From the NCBI GenBank assembly GCA_029641185.1, contig JAPWGK010000007.1:1-64000 (forward strand): DNA of 64,000 nucleotides, in the 5' to 3' direction. Below the pieces are notes generated by a model. The model ran no database searches. It was given only the letters and a program-made list of their open reading frames with translations, and had not been told where the DNA came from. Position numbers and translations under genes: made by a program. The stretch is from Pseudofabraea citricarpa (Eukaryota > Ascomycota > Leotiomycetes > Helotiales > Dermateaceae). Numbering within the stretch: position 1 is the stretch's first letter; each line of letters begins with the position of its first letter. Shown here piece after piece: positions 37,082-48,296 of the stretch.

Positions 37082-38085
37082 CTATTTGGACCCATTTTTG
37101 GGAGCCCTTTTGGCGGCGGTCCCTTCAACTGTTGCATGCTTGTCTGGATCATGCTTGTTTGGATCATGGTTGTTTTTGTCTTTGTCTTTACCGCGACGGG
37201 ATTTGGACTTCTTTCGCTTTTTTGGCGCGACGGGCTCCTGCTATAAATCAGACGCTGCTGGATCGTGGCTTCTCCGTGGAATACTCACTGGAACCGCCCT
37301 CTCACTTCTTCTTATGTAGCCAGGAGATCCCAATACCACCAGCTTGGCCTCCATATATTTTGCCGTGCTCGTTACCTCCGGAGCAGAGTAATGCTCCGGC
37401 ATCATCAAGTGCTCGAAAGCCATAGAAGGCAACGGAGCCGTCGGCTGTTCATAATTCATAGCGGCTTGCTGTGATAGTTGAGGAGCACTGTAGAGAAGAG
37501 AATATAATTTCAAATCCTGAACCAAGCTTGGGGTAAGATGAGAGAGCCAGAACTTAAGGAAGCTGTTTTTGGGTAGAGAAGGAGGGGGCTACAAACCCCG
37601 CAAAGTGATACCCTAATTTATAAGAAATATCTGTGTGGAAAATCGACAGGCCTCTTCTACCCAAAGATGGTAAAGAGGCGAGAGGGGCTTAGTTTGAGGG
37701 CATGTGCATGCAGGTAATCGCTGGCTGCCAGCCTTGCTCCATGTCTAGGTGCCATTGAGAGCTACAATTGAACCAAAACATTATATGATATACCTGAGAT
37801 GAAGCCCTACATGAACAGATTATCATTCCAACTTTCATGCTCATTGAAGCACTCAAAAGGTTGTAACTGGATTGATGATGTGAAGCAGATATGTTGTTTT
37901 GGTTGGCACCAAGAGTTCATATCACGAAACGCGTTTAATCCCTTGTCGGGTGGCTTGGAGCTTATAGGGCTATTGGACGTGCTAGACGATCTGATTGCCA
38001 TTTGAAAACCCTGTGAACAGGGGGCTTACCTTGAATGAGATGCAGACAAGGGCACAAAGGACGCTGCGTTGTGGATTGTGTCCAT
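37082..38085 (-). CDS. Small lysine-rich protein of unknown function
   Basis: The core model is ATG at 37459, exon 37289-37459, a 48-nt intron 37241-37288 (GTGAGTATTC..TTATAG) and exon 37082-37240, giving 109 residues. The intron removes an in-frame stop, and the frame continues unchanged into a basic tail, 'APKKRKKSKSRRGKDKDK' followed by two 'NKHDP/DKHD'-like repeats, ending 'KRAPKNGSK'. A longer version adds an exon 38030-38085 (starting MDTIHNAASF) through a 542-nt intron with a good donor (GTAAGC) and a polypyrimidine acceptor (TTCTCTACAG). It also stays in frame (137 residues), but the intron is long for this genome. No family is recognised. The basic tail suggests nucleic-acid binding or a nuclear location, which is only inference. 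Confidence 0.45.
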
Positions 38086-40357
38086 ATGCTCTGGGCGTAA
38101 GGTATGCTTGGACCTCGTCGTCGGTCCATGCTGCTTTGAAGTGCGTGTGTTGAAGAGACGGGGCCGAATTGTTGTGGTTTCTCTGCTGCCAAGAGACCTT
38201 CTGTCTTCTTCCTCGCTGCGGCTCTGTTTCCTTTGGTTCTCTCTCTTTCTCTCTCTCTCTCTCTCAATCAATTGCGGCTCCTAAGCTGGCCAATAATGAG
38301 TGTTGTCCGGAGAGCCGATCAAGAGGCCCTGTCGTTGCTCAGGGGTCAATCGTGCGATCTGGAAGGACATTAGAGAGACAAAAGGTTTTTAGGCAGGCCG
38401 TGTCCTTCATTCCCTTTTCAACTTGGTTCTTTTGACAATACTAATTATCAGTAAGTCGACCATGACATTCGTCTTGCAAATGGCTTGAAATACACTTCTC
38501 CAACCGTAAAGATAGTCCAACACCAACATACTTTGAGGTATGGTCAGGTGATATTGCATCACGTGGTGATATGGGCGCCCACAGATTTTGCTCATGCCTT
38601 TTTCGGTCTTGCCAAACGGAACAGAATATCAGACATCAGAAACACTACTTCCAGGTACTTGAAATAACCTTCCAAAGACAATACATGCTTAACAAGAAAG
38701 ACCTGCCACTGACACAACGCAGGAGTACATTTCCGAGAGTAGCCGAGGTTGTGCTTTTCCGGAAGTACCTCCACCAGTCATATGTTGGATCCTAATTGAG
38801 AGGGACAACTATGAAAGAGATGCAAACAGACGGCAAGGGAAAAAAAAACAAGATATTTTGTGTGTCTGTTGCTAAGGACTAGAAACTTTCGCAGAGAGTC
38901 ATCATGGACGACGTCTTTTGAATTGTTGCGATTCCATCGTGATTCCACAGTTTCGCAGCGTGAACAACACTAATTGTCCTGAGCGGCGTATTGTCTGGAT
39001 TGGTACTGCCTTGCATAAGGAATGGGTTGGAAGGACGTTTGAGTAGAAATGGACCTGGTCTCAGAAAAAGTCGCAAAGTGGACCTCGAGGGGAGGAGGTT
39101 GGCAGGTAAGTAAGTCTTTGCTCGATTCCTGCGCTGGACAGATTTTGACAGGAGATAAGTAGGGCGGCGTCTGCCTTTTGTAGTTGGTACTGCTGGGTAA
39201 CCGCTGGTCGCATTCTTACTTGTCGAGCGAATAGGCGCAAAATATGGGGGATGCATTAGAAACCACCTCTGCCTCTACTGTGTGTACCATCAAGTTTGCC
39301 AGTCCGAGATGCTGATTCGCGAAATCTCAGCCACTGTATCTAGTCCTCCCAGCTGAGTTGGAATGTCAGTGCTCATTGGCCTTTGAATATTACGTTCTGT
39401 CTATCTCACCGAAAGAGTACTCCGGAAGGTAGGCATGCTCGCATGTATCCGGTGATATCCCGGCATTGATTGAAACGGGCTGGCAATAAGGAATGAGATG
39501 AATATGAATAAAGAGTCCCTGACAGGGCTTCCATCTTCTTACCTTCTACCTCCACAACTGGGTACTGCAGCAAATGCACGAAGCAAAAAGCCATATGAGT
39601 TTCCAAAGACACCCATTTTACTTAACGATCTCTTACTATGCCCCAAACACTCTCAGACCTGCTTCGACTTTCGGCGGGGAACGGCATATACTCAATATTC
39701 TTACGAGCTGCGAATCGCCCAATCTCATAGATGGACAAGCGATCTCCAAACAATACACCACGATATCTGTTCGACATTCATGAGCGAAAGCAGCAACTTG
39801 TTGTTGTAGCCGCCGACATAGATCCAAAAAGAAATCCAGAGGATTGATTATTCGAAGACCACCTTGTTCTCTGCCTTTTCTATTCCTGGAACCAATAGCA
39901 GACTCCCAAGATTCAAAGGCCAATTACCAAAGTCATGAAAATAGCTATTCTTCCACACTCCAACAAATGGATATGACTGCAGCCCCGATGAAAGCCCTTT
40001 TGGCCAATTGTTCCTTTGATTCCATCAAATCGTTGGCCCACAAGACGACAGGCTCGTCAGGCCTTCTGTAGTTGGGCCATCAACAGTATCAGGCTGGAGT
40101 GAGACTGCCATTCATTTGCTACCTGACCCTAGGGTTTATCACTGAGGGTGTGATGGCAATGCCAGATCCCAAGTGCTTGGTTTATAAGGCTACAAGAGGT
40201 ATTCGTCGCAAAAAGGCACTATTATGCAGATTCCTTCCCTCAGATCAGTTTGTTATTGCGCTATTACCCTCACTGACTATACACGACTTTGCGAACGGAA
40301 CCAGAACAAAATTCAAACCTCAGCATCGATATAGATTTTACTCTAGCGAGATAAGCT
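38086..40357. other. Intergenic, 2.3 kb, no supportable gene
   Basis: A CT microsatellite lies at about 38239-38267. Frames at 38879-39256 (-), 39498-39809 (+) and 39636-39923 (-) exist, but I recognise no domain, and I found no splicing that extends them. Confidence 0.45.
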
Positions 40358-41675
40358 ATGGATTCCAAAGTCACAGAGCGTAAAATGACAGGCTCTTCCG
40401 GGAATTTACTGAATTCAACATCGCCCATCAGACCAACACCGGTCTTCCCGAAGTCGGAAACAGAGGAAGAAAGCTCATCCTTATCAGGAGAAGCATCCGA
40501 ACTCGACCACGACTCAAGCAATGAATCTGATGAGAGTGATAAATCGGAAGATTTTGATGTTCCTGAGGATATACAAGGCGACGAGAAGCCCGACGAAGGG
40601 TATTACAGGGTTGACCAAAGTTCGATATCTTCGCAAGTCCATAAGATGTGTTGGAATTCATAACTGACTCCCTATTAGTTGAGGACCACGTCAAAGGTGT
40701 CCCACGACTCGCAGCTCTATTGAATAGAGCTGAGAGTTTCACGATATTCCGTTTCTTCGGATGGAGCCACGCGCGTGTGCTCATGCATCTCCAAATCGAA
40801 TTAAACGAAATGGAAAAGAAGTTGCGGGCGCTTGACAAGCAAGATTCTAAGCGTCGCTTCCTGAGATGGCACCGACTAAGGTTGGTTGAGCTTGAAGAAG
40901 GGCAAGATACCAGACAACGAGATATGATAAGAGGACTTAAGGAGAAGTTACGTGAATATGGTAACAAGCAAGACTCAAATGGGAACTTTACATAACTAAT
41001 CATGCCGACAGATGATTTATTGCTCAAGTACAGCCAAGTTCTCAATCTCGGGCGGCCATCGGAAAGAAACTACAAGAGCGTCGCCGCATGGATTTGGGAT
41101 AATAAGCCTCTCGCGAAGGAGCAGCGAGATTTCATTGAACTCAAAGATGATTTCATCTCCCTTGCGGCCGGTGCTACCCCCAAGAGCTGGTTCCAGGAAC
41201 TGATTGAGTCGTATGTTATTCGAAAGCCAGACTCATGGCTCGAGGTACGCACGCAATCGCATGATTATCCCAAACAATTTTTGTTGACTGTCTGGCAGGG
41301 GTTTCTGAATACCGAGTTAGAGAAACAAAAGACGCGAGACGTCAACATCAAGCTCATGTCGCCTGCTCGACTTACAATGCTTGGGCGTATCCTCGCAATC
41401 TCGCTCACAACACTACTACATTTCATCCCCATCGTGTTGCTTTCGACGCTTCAACTCAACCGTGGCCTGATGGCGTTTATAGTATGCTGCTTCGTACTGG
41501 CCTTTGAAATAACCATCAGCACTGTGGCAGAAAATAGACAATATGACATTCTCGTGGGTACTGCTGCGTAAGTGCAACGTATTTCCCCTCATACCCATGT
41601 ATAAAAGCTAACGTAGGGGAAACTTGCAGATACGTTGCAATGCTTTTGGCTCTTTTAGAGAACTTCAACCAATGA
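40358..41675 (+). CDS. DUF6594-family membrane protein, copy A
   Basis: The model has five exons: 40358-40619, 40679-40960, 41012-41244, 41299-41567 and 41630-41675, encoding 363 residues. The N-terminal third is acidic and Ser-rich, probably disordered. The DUF6594 body begins around residue 88 with 'GVPRLAALLNRAESFTIFRFFG', continues with an amphipathic helix ('HLQIELNEMEKKLRALD') and 'DDLLLKYSQVLNLGRPSERNYKSV', and ends with two to three membrane segments ('LLHFIPIVLLSTL', 'LMAFIVCCFVLAFEITIS', 'YVAMLLALL'). The first donor is atypical (GTTCGA), but the spliced result matches copy B. The third intron is 54 nt, stop-free and in frame, so retention would add 18 residues. The family is common in filamentous fungi and its function is unknown. 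Confidence 0.88.
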
Positions 41676-42547
41676 TCATGAGCATAACATATATTATGAT
41701 GCCGGGAACCCATTTTTCTCTGCCACTGTTTCGTCATGGCATTTTCATGTCTTTCTTTTCTGCTTCTGCTTCTATGTTTGATCCTGTGTTTTTGTATTTT
41801 CCCTTTTCTTTCCCCGTTCACAGCACAGCTCCATCCGCTCTCTTGCCTTACTGTAGAACCCGAAGTAGGAATACCGGGAACGATGAAAATCCAACCCAAG
41901 TTTCAATCATCACCTCTTGTACCTATCTTGCAAGTTAGATAAAAACAGAATTTTATATCCACCAGGTCAAGGCATATATAACCACTACCAAAACGCTATT
42001 ATTGAAACAGCATAGCGTGACCTAGCGTGAGCCTCCTTAAGTATGTTTGTTTACCTTGTCCGCTTTGGGCAGACATGCCTCTTTCTGCCTAGCGCCGTCC
42101 GGTTACGTTACTCCAAGCGACGACGCCCGGCTGGTGCGGTTCCCCCTTTTCCATATCGCTTAAGGATCGAGGTGGTCCGCTACAGTAGACTCTGGGACAG
42201 CAAGCGAGGAAATCCCCCTCAAGTTTAATTCAATTTTGACATTTAGAGTGCGTGTTGATTTCAGTACTACCACTTAGGACTATTATGAGAAGTTCTCCTC
42301 TCTGTACGGAGTACTGGCTACAAAGTTGGGCTTCGGCACTGCATGTTTTAGTTTTCGCTAATTTACTATAGCAGGCTGCACTAAGGGTGAGGTAGGGCTC
42401 TGTAGAGATGAGAGTCTGGATACCCAGCATGTGGATGCACATTGTGAGAAGAAAAGGATTTTACAACTACATCTAGCTAAAACAAAAATAAAACAAAGCA
42501 AGAAATGAATCAAAAATATCCATCTCCCCATCTCCAGCCAGAACAGG
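41676..42547. other. Intergenic between convergent DUF6594 copies
   Basis: These 872 bp separate the stop codons of the inverted DUF6594 pair. No gene is visible. This is the loop side of the inverted duplication. Confidence 0.5.
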
Positions 42548-43864
42548 TCAGTTGAAATTTCCCAGAAAAGCGACCAGCATAGCGCCGTAACTATGAACAC
42601 ACAGCTGTCAGTAAGTCTCGGATAAGGTTAAGGATGCATGATACTCACGCGGCAGTGCCTATAAATATGTCTTGAGGCCTGGCATCTGTGACGATGCATA
42701 TCGTCACTTCAAAGATGAGTACGAAACAACTTATCATGACCGCCATCATTCTCTTCGTGAACGGGAGTACCGCCATGAGTATTATCGGGACGAGAAGGAG
42801 CGCAGCGACAATTAAGACATAGAGTATTCGCTCCAATAGCTTGAGTTTCCAGGGCGAGTAGAAGAGGATGTGTTTATCATCGCTTCTTATTCGGTCTGAT
42901 GAGGTGTCGAGGAACGCCTATTGTTATATCTATAAGTAGAGGTCCTGAGAGAAAGGGTCATTTGAAATTATACATACTTGAAGCATGGGGGAACGCTCAG
43001 CAACAGCCTCGATCCCCTCTTGAAACCATGTCTTCTGTTTATGATCCGGCGCCAAAGAGACGAAATCTGCGGGGTTGTGGAAAAAGCCCTGCTGTTCCTC
43101 AAGAATAGGTCTCTGTTTCTCCATCCACTTCCCAACACTCTTATAATCTCTTGCTGATGTACAGCTGAGTCCGAGAAGCTTACTTGTTTTGAATAAAAGG
43201 TCATCTTCCAGTTGGATTAGCAACAGGGCGCTATCTCTAGGCTCAGTTAAAACATACCATATTGATACAGTTTCTCCATAATTTTGAGTAATAGATCTCG
43301 TTGTCTCATATCCGGAAATCGGTCAGCGCCAGCAAGACGAATTCTTTCCTGGTTGACAGGATCGGAAGAATCATTCCTGTCAAGGTCATCCAACTCTTTC
43401 ACCAGCTCGCAGACTTCCAGCTCTAAGTGTATGAGAATGCGACAGCGAATCCGGCCGAACCGGCGGAATACTGTGAAGCTCTCGACGCTGTTCAAAAAGG
43501 CTGCGAGTCGTGGGATTCCCTCTGGATAATTCTCAACTGAGGTTTGATTAGCTTAAGTTGACAATGATCCGTGGTATTGATTGTTCAATGAGTGAATCTT
43601 ACTTTTATCTTCAATCATCTCATCATCGCTATTGTCGTCGCTCTCTTGGTACCTGCCATCACTTCCTGGTTCGATATTTCCGTTGTCGCTTTGATCGTTA
43701 GCGACGTTTGGTTGGTCTTCTCGTTGTGAAGCCTTATCCGTTACGACTGGCGATGAGGCTTCTGCTTGCTCTTCAACAATGATGTGGGACATTTCAACGT
43801 TCGAGCTCCCGGTTGGCTCAGATAAGGCACGCTCTGCGATGTTCAGGCTTGGAGCAAAGGCCAT
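42548..43864 (-). CDS. DUF6594-family membrane protein, copy B
   Basis: The model has five exons on the minus strand: 43603-43864, 43258-43536, 42978-43204, 42649-42917 and 42548-42590, encoding 359 residues. All donors are ordinary (GTAAGA, GTATGT, GTATGT, GTGAGT). Exon lengths (262, 279, 227, 269, 43) nearly equal copy A (262, 282, 233, 269, 46), and every intron sits at the same position and phase. The protein has the same plan: an acidic disordered head, the 'GIPRLAAFLNSVESFTVFRRFG' start of DUF6594, a coiled amphipathic helix, and C-terminal membrane segments ('ILYVLIVAALLLVPIILMAV', 'MMAVMISCFVLIFEVTI', 'YGAMLVAFL'). The heads of A and B are much less alike than the bodies. Function unknown. 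Confidence 0.88.
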
Positions 43865-46800
43865 CGTTATAGCAGGCTTTGGGAACTGACTGGGGAAGAC
43901 GTGCCGTTCTTGTGAGGCTATATGAAAATCTCGTGTTGGTAGTTATTGAAAATGGCTTCGCAAGGACGTCTCTTCATTTTGTCTCAAGGTGATGTGCCTT
44001 TTTGTAGCCCCGAAGATACCAAGCAACTCCTGTCTGCAAGTGGTGAGCAGTCAATGAAGAGATTTTCCACTACACCCTCATTGTTCTATTCCTGGGGTTG
44101 TTTAGCAAACCAAGAGTAGACTTACATCCAGCAGTCATGAATGGTCATCAGCAGAGAGCCTCACGAAGTCATGGTCTAATCGTCCAACACCTTGCTCAGA
44201 AGTGAAAGAAGGATGGAAAGAGTGTGCTATCATTGGCGCCGTGATTATAAACATCTGTTGGATGTAAGAAGACTTGTCCTGTACAAACTCCGTTGACTGG
44301 CCTATAGAGTTTCGTTGAGATGTTATTGGTTCCAGGAATAGAGTCAAGAATGTAAGGTGGTAGGCTTCGAGGAACCCTTTGAGCGGTTGCAGGTAGCAAG
44401 AATAGCGATTTAACTAATGATATGTGCTATGTGCTAGCTCCTGTGGAACCATCATCGTCGGCACACTGTTTAATGGCATTTATTCAGATTGGAAGTTGGA
44501 TGACACCTCGCCCAGAGGATTGTCGAGCTCTGGCAATCAAGCTCAGAGCTAAAACGAGACGTCAAAGTGAGCAGAAGATAGGAGACAAATGAGGAATAGA
44601 AGAGGTGATTTGGTCGAGTTATTCCGTTGCTTTTCGCTCCGTTGTTTCCATAGCGAGGCAAATTGAAAAGAGTCTAGAAAACAAAGATGCGAGAGGGCAA
44701 TGGAATTCTTGCGGGGACTTCAACTATGGTCGAATATACCCCTCTGATCTGCTGGACCTAATTGATCCGAGACCTAACTCGTGACACCAGGTCTGCTTTC
44801 GGGAGAAGCTCGAGCTGCCTTAAGAAGTGATATGATTTGAGATCCAACTGGGGGTTGCAGATGCAACGTCTATTTCTCGCATTCAGCGAACCATAACCGC
44901 AGGCGCACGAATCATATTCGATTTGTAACAAGTGACTCCAGAATGACATGCAGTAGTGACCCATCCCTTCCAGTTGAGCAACATCAGCTTAGGACGCAGT
45001 GCACTTTACTTACAAGGCTAAACCCACCCCAATTACAAAAGGCTGGCGCGTGCCCCCGTGTGAAGCATCCGCACCTGTCCTTCTCTATTGCTCCATGCTA
45101 GCCTCTGTTATCCATGGCAACGATATTTTGCTCAACGAAGAAGCACTCCATCGGCTAATGATGCTTCTGAGATCTCGGGCCCGGCTTGGTCTCCTGCACA
45201 CGATCCTTCATGCAAGGCTTCCAATGCAGTCAGTATAATCGGGTCAGAACAACTGTACCCACTGTACGCGAATACCTGACCATGGTAGTTTCATGCTCGA
45301 AGGTGGTGTATGCTATTCAGCATAGTTACTGAGAAGGCCATCGTTGGATTTTCGCCGCATGTCCAAGCGGATCCGGAATTTTTGCTGATCTCTTCTTTCG
45401 CATCATCCATTTAAATGTTGGTTCTTGACCCCATTGCTGAGCATGCTTGGCTCAGTGAATGCTGGCAACCATCTTGGGCAGCTGCGAGTGCCGGCTGTAT
45501 CCGTCCATTCGTCCGTGGACGTGGGGTGATGGGATACGGTAACCTTATTGCAGGTTAGCGCTCGTGTTCTCTATGGTTCAATCTATGCCGTGGGGGAGCA
45601 ATAGGGGAAGACTCTCTCTACTTGGCTACGAAGTAGATAGATATCTTGTTGCACGTTACTTTTAATTTGTTGCTCGTCCACAAGAGCTGATCTTGTGGGG
45701 GAGCGAAGACAACCCTGGTCGTGCCAGTGCAGTGCCAGTCGCATACACGGTCACATGACCAGCCACGAGACCGTTTCAGTCACGAGACTGTCATTTGCCA
45801 AGAGTTATTTTGGCATTGTCCGCAGAACTCTTGGAAAGTTCTGATAGGGTTGAAGAATGTTGGTACAGGTGCGGGTGCAGAGTAGCAAAAGTGTAGACTC
45901 CAGCTGCTGACGAATATCCTTTCCTTGTGCGTTGCAGCATATCGAGCAAGCTATGGGGAAGCATACGTTGTAGTGGAACGCGGCGATCCTTTTATCCTTC
46001 ATCTTCTCATGGATCGCACGATCTTCCAAGGCTTTGGACCGCTCCCCGCACAAAGCTCTGCGGGTGTTAGGGCTTGCCTTATCTGACTCTCAGACGAACG
46101 GGTCCAGATCAGCGCGGCTGTACCTTGAAGAAAGAACAGAGCCCCATCCCATCAGGGGAACCATTCCGGCGTCTGTGGAGGCGGCGGGGGCACAGCAGCG
46201 TAGCTATCCGGCTCGGCCTGAGCTCATCAACTACACCCGCCGCCCGGTCTCTGAGCATATTGCACATGCGTTCCATTGCTTTTCTGGCTCTCCCTGCTTG
46301 CACGGCAGTCTATTCGACAACGGCGACGCTAGCAACCCCAAAAGGCCATTGTTGCAGCTTTTAGTCGCAATTTCATGCCCCTGCACCAGCCAGAGCATGT
46401 CAGATCTGCTCACAGGAGGGCAGACGCGTCCTGGGTCGCCCTCGCGACAGAGCGCTGCGGCCTCAAACATGGGAACCCGTCCGCACATGCCCAAGGAAGC
46501 CTTGAAGCCATTGCCAGCGATTTGAAGTTCGCGGGAGATATGAAATCAGTAGTCGGCATTTGCATCCAAGTCGAGAAGCACCTTACAAGTGCTATTGTAT
46601 ACTCGTACTCTTGATCCTCCCCCACCTCAAACCCTCCAGAGACGAGGCAGACAGATAGCCAACGAACACTTGCATGGGCTTTCTTCTTCACCCTGGCAAT
46701 CTCGCCTGTCTTATTATCTCTTGACTACCTAGCAGACCCTAGGAGATGATGCCCAGTACCTCTTCCCACAAAGAGGTTTTCATAAATTATATAAGTAGCC

Positions 46801-47038
46801 TTCTGCCTGACACATAAGTCACCCTTCTCTTTCTCTTCAACCTACTCCTTCAGTACCTGGACTCAGCACTATCCAAGAGCTTGGCTCTCTTTTTGAAACC
46901 ACGCTCTATTTTGAAGCAGTCGCTATTGCTTTCTTGGAGTTGCATAGTGGCTGGCTATCTTCCACAAGGCACCACCCACCCTCAAGCCCCGCTTCAGCAC
47001 TTCTACAGAGACTATTAGCAGAACGACCATAAAACGCA
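43865..47038. other. Intergenic, 3.2 kb, no supportable gene
   Basis: Several overlapping frames of 60-160 codons occur (largest 46034-46525, +, in GC-richer sequence), but none carries a domain or starts at a convincing ATG. I searched by eye for tRNA B-box-like sequences and found none. Confidence 0.45.
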
Positions 47039-47322
47039 ATGGCGACCGGCAATTCGAAGCCTCGGAAAAGTAATAGCAGAAAGTCCTCGGGCCATGGGAG
47101 GATCACTCATGTATCGAAAGCACAGAGTGGTGCGGTAACTGACTACCCACCGGAGGAAGTAAGTGCCCTCATGGCTAGGTTGCTTCTCCATCTAACCCGT
47201 CGCAGCAACTCAACCAAAGCGATGCAGAGGAATCCAGAACCCTGCGTGACGGCGAAGACAAAGAAAACAACAACGGCGGCGGCAAGAGATCCAGATGGGG
47301 CTGGCTATTCGGCTGGCTATAG
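47039..47322 (+). CDS. 78-residue small protein, basic N-terminus and Trp-rich C-terminus
   Basis: Two exons, 47039-47158 and 47206-47322, flank a 47-nt intron (GTAAGT, internal CTAAC branch site, CGCAG). The ATG context is good (ACGCAATGG). The product begins 'MATGNSKPRKSNSRKSSG', continues through an acidic middle ('QSDAEESRTLRDGEDKE') and ends with 'KRSRWGWLFGWL'. The polar, charge-segregated body is likely disordered, and the C-terminal aromatic 'WGWLFGWL' could act as a membrane-interface anchor or docking peptide. Without the splice the frame is longer and looks random, which supports the intron. No family is recognised. This is a clean example of a gene too short for ordinary ORF calling. 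Confidence 0.66.
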
Positions 47323-48296
47323 AAGGATGAAAAGAGCCAAAACAATCGAAAAGCAGCGGGCTTTTACCTCGGTGCCAGAAGCCGAGCAGCTGTAACTGGG
47401 AGGAAAGGCAACAAACCAAATCTGACGATGAAAGTTTCGATATCAAAAAATGGTTAGCTAGGCAGAACATCTATATAGACGAATTAAGACACCAAGCACT
47501 TTTCTGAGACATGCAAGTAATCCCGAGTAACAACCTCCGAACGAGAAAACAGATTAATATAATTCCCCTCGCTGCCTTGCGCGCCACAGCAAGTCGATAC
47601 GTCCTTCCGTTCCATTCGGCATCAAGCGAACTCTCGCCCGGCCGAGCAGGCCACCTACCTTACCTCCCCCCTTTTTCGACTTCGCCTAATCTCGTCTCGT
47701 CAGCCGCAGCCGCAAGCGCCGGGACATGGAATCGTCCCTTGATCTCTCCATACGGCGTTGGACCTTTCTTCTTCTTCACATCCTTTCACTAGGACGTCCA
47801 TACGATGTCGGGTAGGGTAGCCTGCATCATTCCAGGCGTGACAACAGAAATTCCAAACCATAATAGAGTATCCAGCCCAGGACCCTCACTATGTAGAATG
47901 TGCACAGCCTTTACCACTAACTACCCCAAAGGTTCCGTTCTTTGTGTAGTGCCCACCAATAACCTACTCAGCTATGTAGCCTTGCGCCAAACCAGTAAAA
48001 AGTTTTGTGTCAACAAAACAACCTCGTGATTCTCTCGCCGCTCAATAATTTAAAATCTCAGCTACGGACCAGAAAGAGAATAGCTCATGAAAAAGGTTGT
48101 TCGTTATTAAAAAGAAATATAAAAAGCGCTAATGCTACTACAAACCCCCCCCCCCCTAACCCCCCGATTTTCATCCCTCATAAGCATAAAAACCATAAAA
48201 GCCATACTTTCATAACAAATTAAAATATCCTACAAATGGGGTATTCGCGCAAACTTCATATACTCAAATACGAATACGGACACGGCAATGTTTTGT
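47323..48296. other. Intergenic; poly-C tract
   Basis: This carries the 3' flanks of the small protein gene and of the convergent 880-residue gene. It contains a run of about 13 C followed by CTAACCCCCC near 48144-48166. No gene is recognised. Confidence 0.5.

Noticed and set aside
38879..39256. 125-codon - frame starting at an ATG
   Set aside because: Basic, low-information sequence with no domain and no neighbouring exons that extend it.
39498..39923. Opposed 103 (+) and 95 (-) codon frames
   Set aside because: Mutually overlapping, with no homology I recognise; possibly old gene debris but not supportable.
46034..46525. 163-codon + frame in GC-richer sequence
   Set aside because: Its first codon is not in a convincing start context, the opposite strand is equally open, and the product has no recognisable feature.
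48144..48166. C-run with CTAACCCCCC as an internal telomeric repeat
   Set aside because: Only one irregular unit; telomere-like arrays need several exact TTAGGG/CCCTAA repeats.
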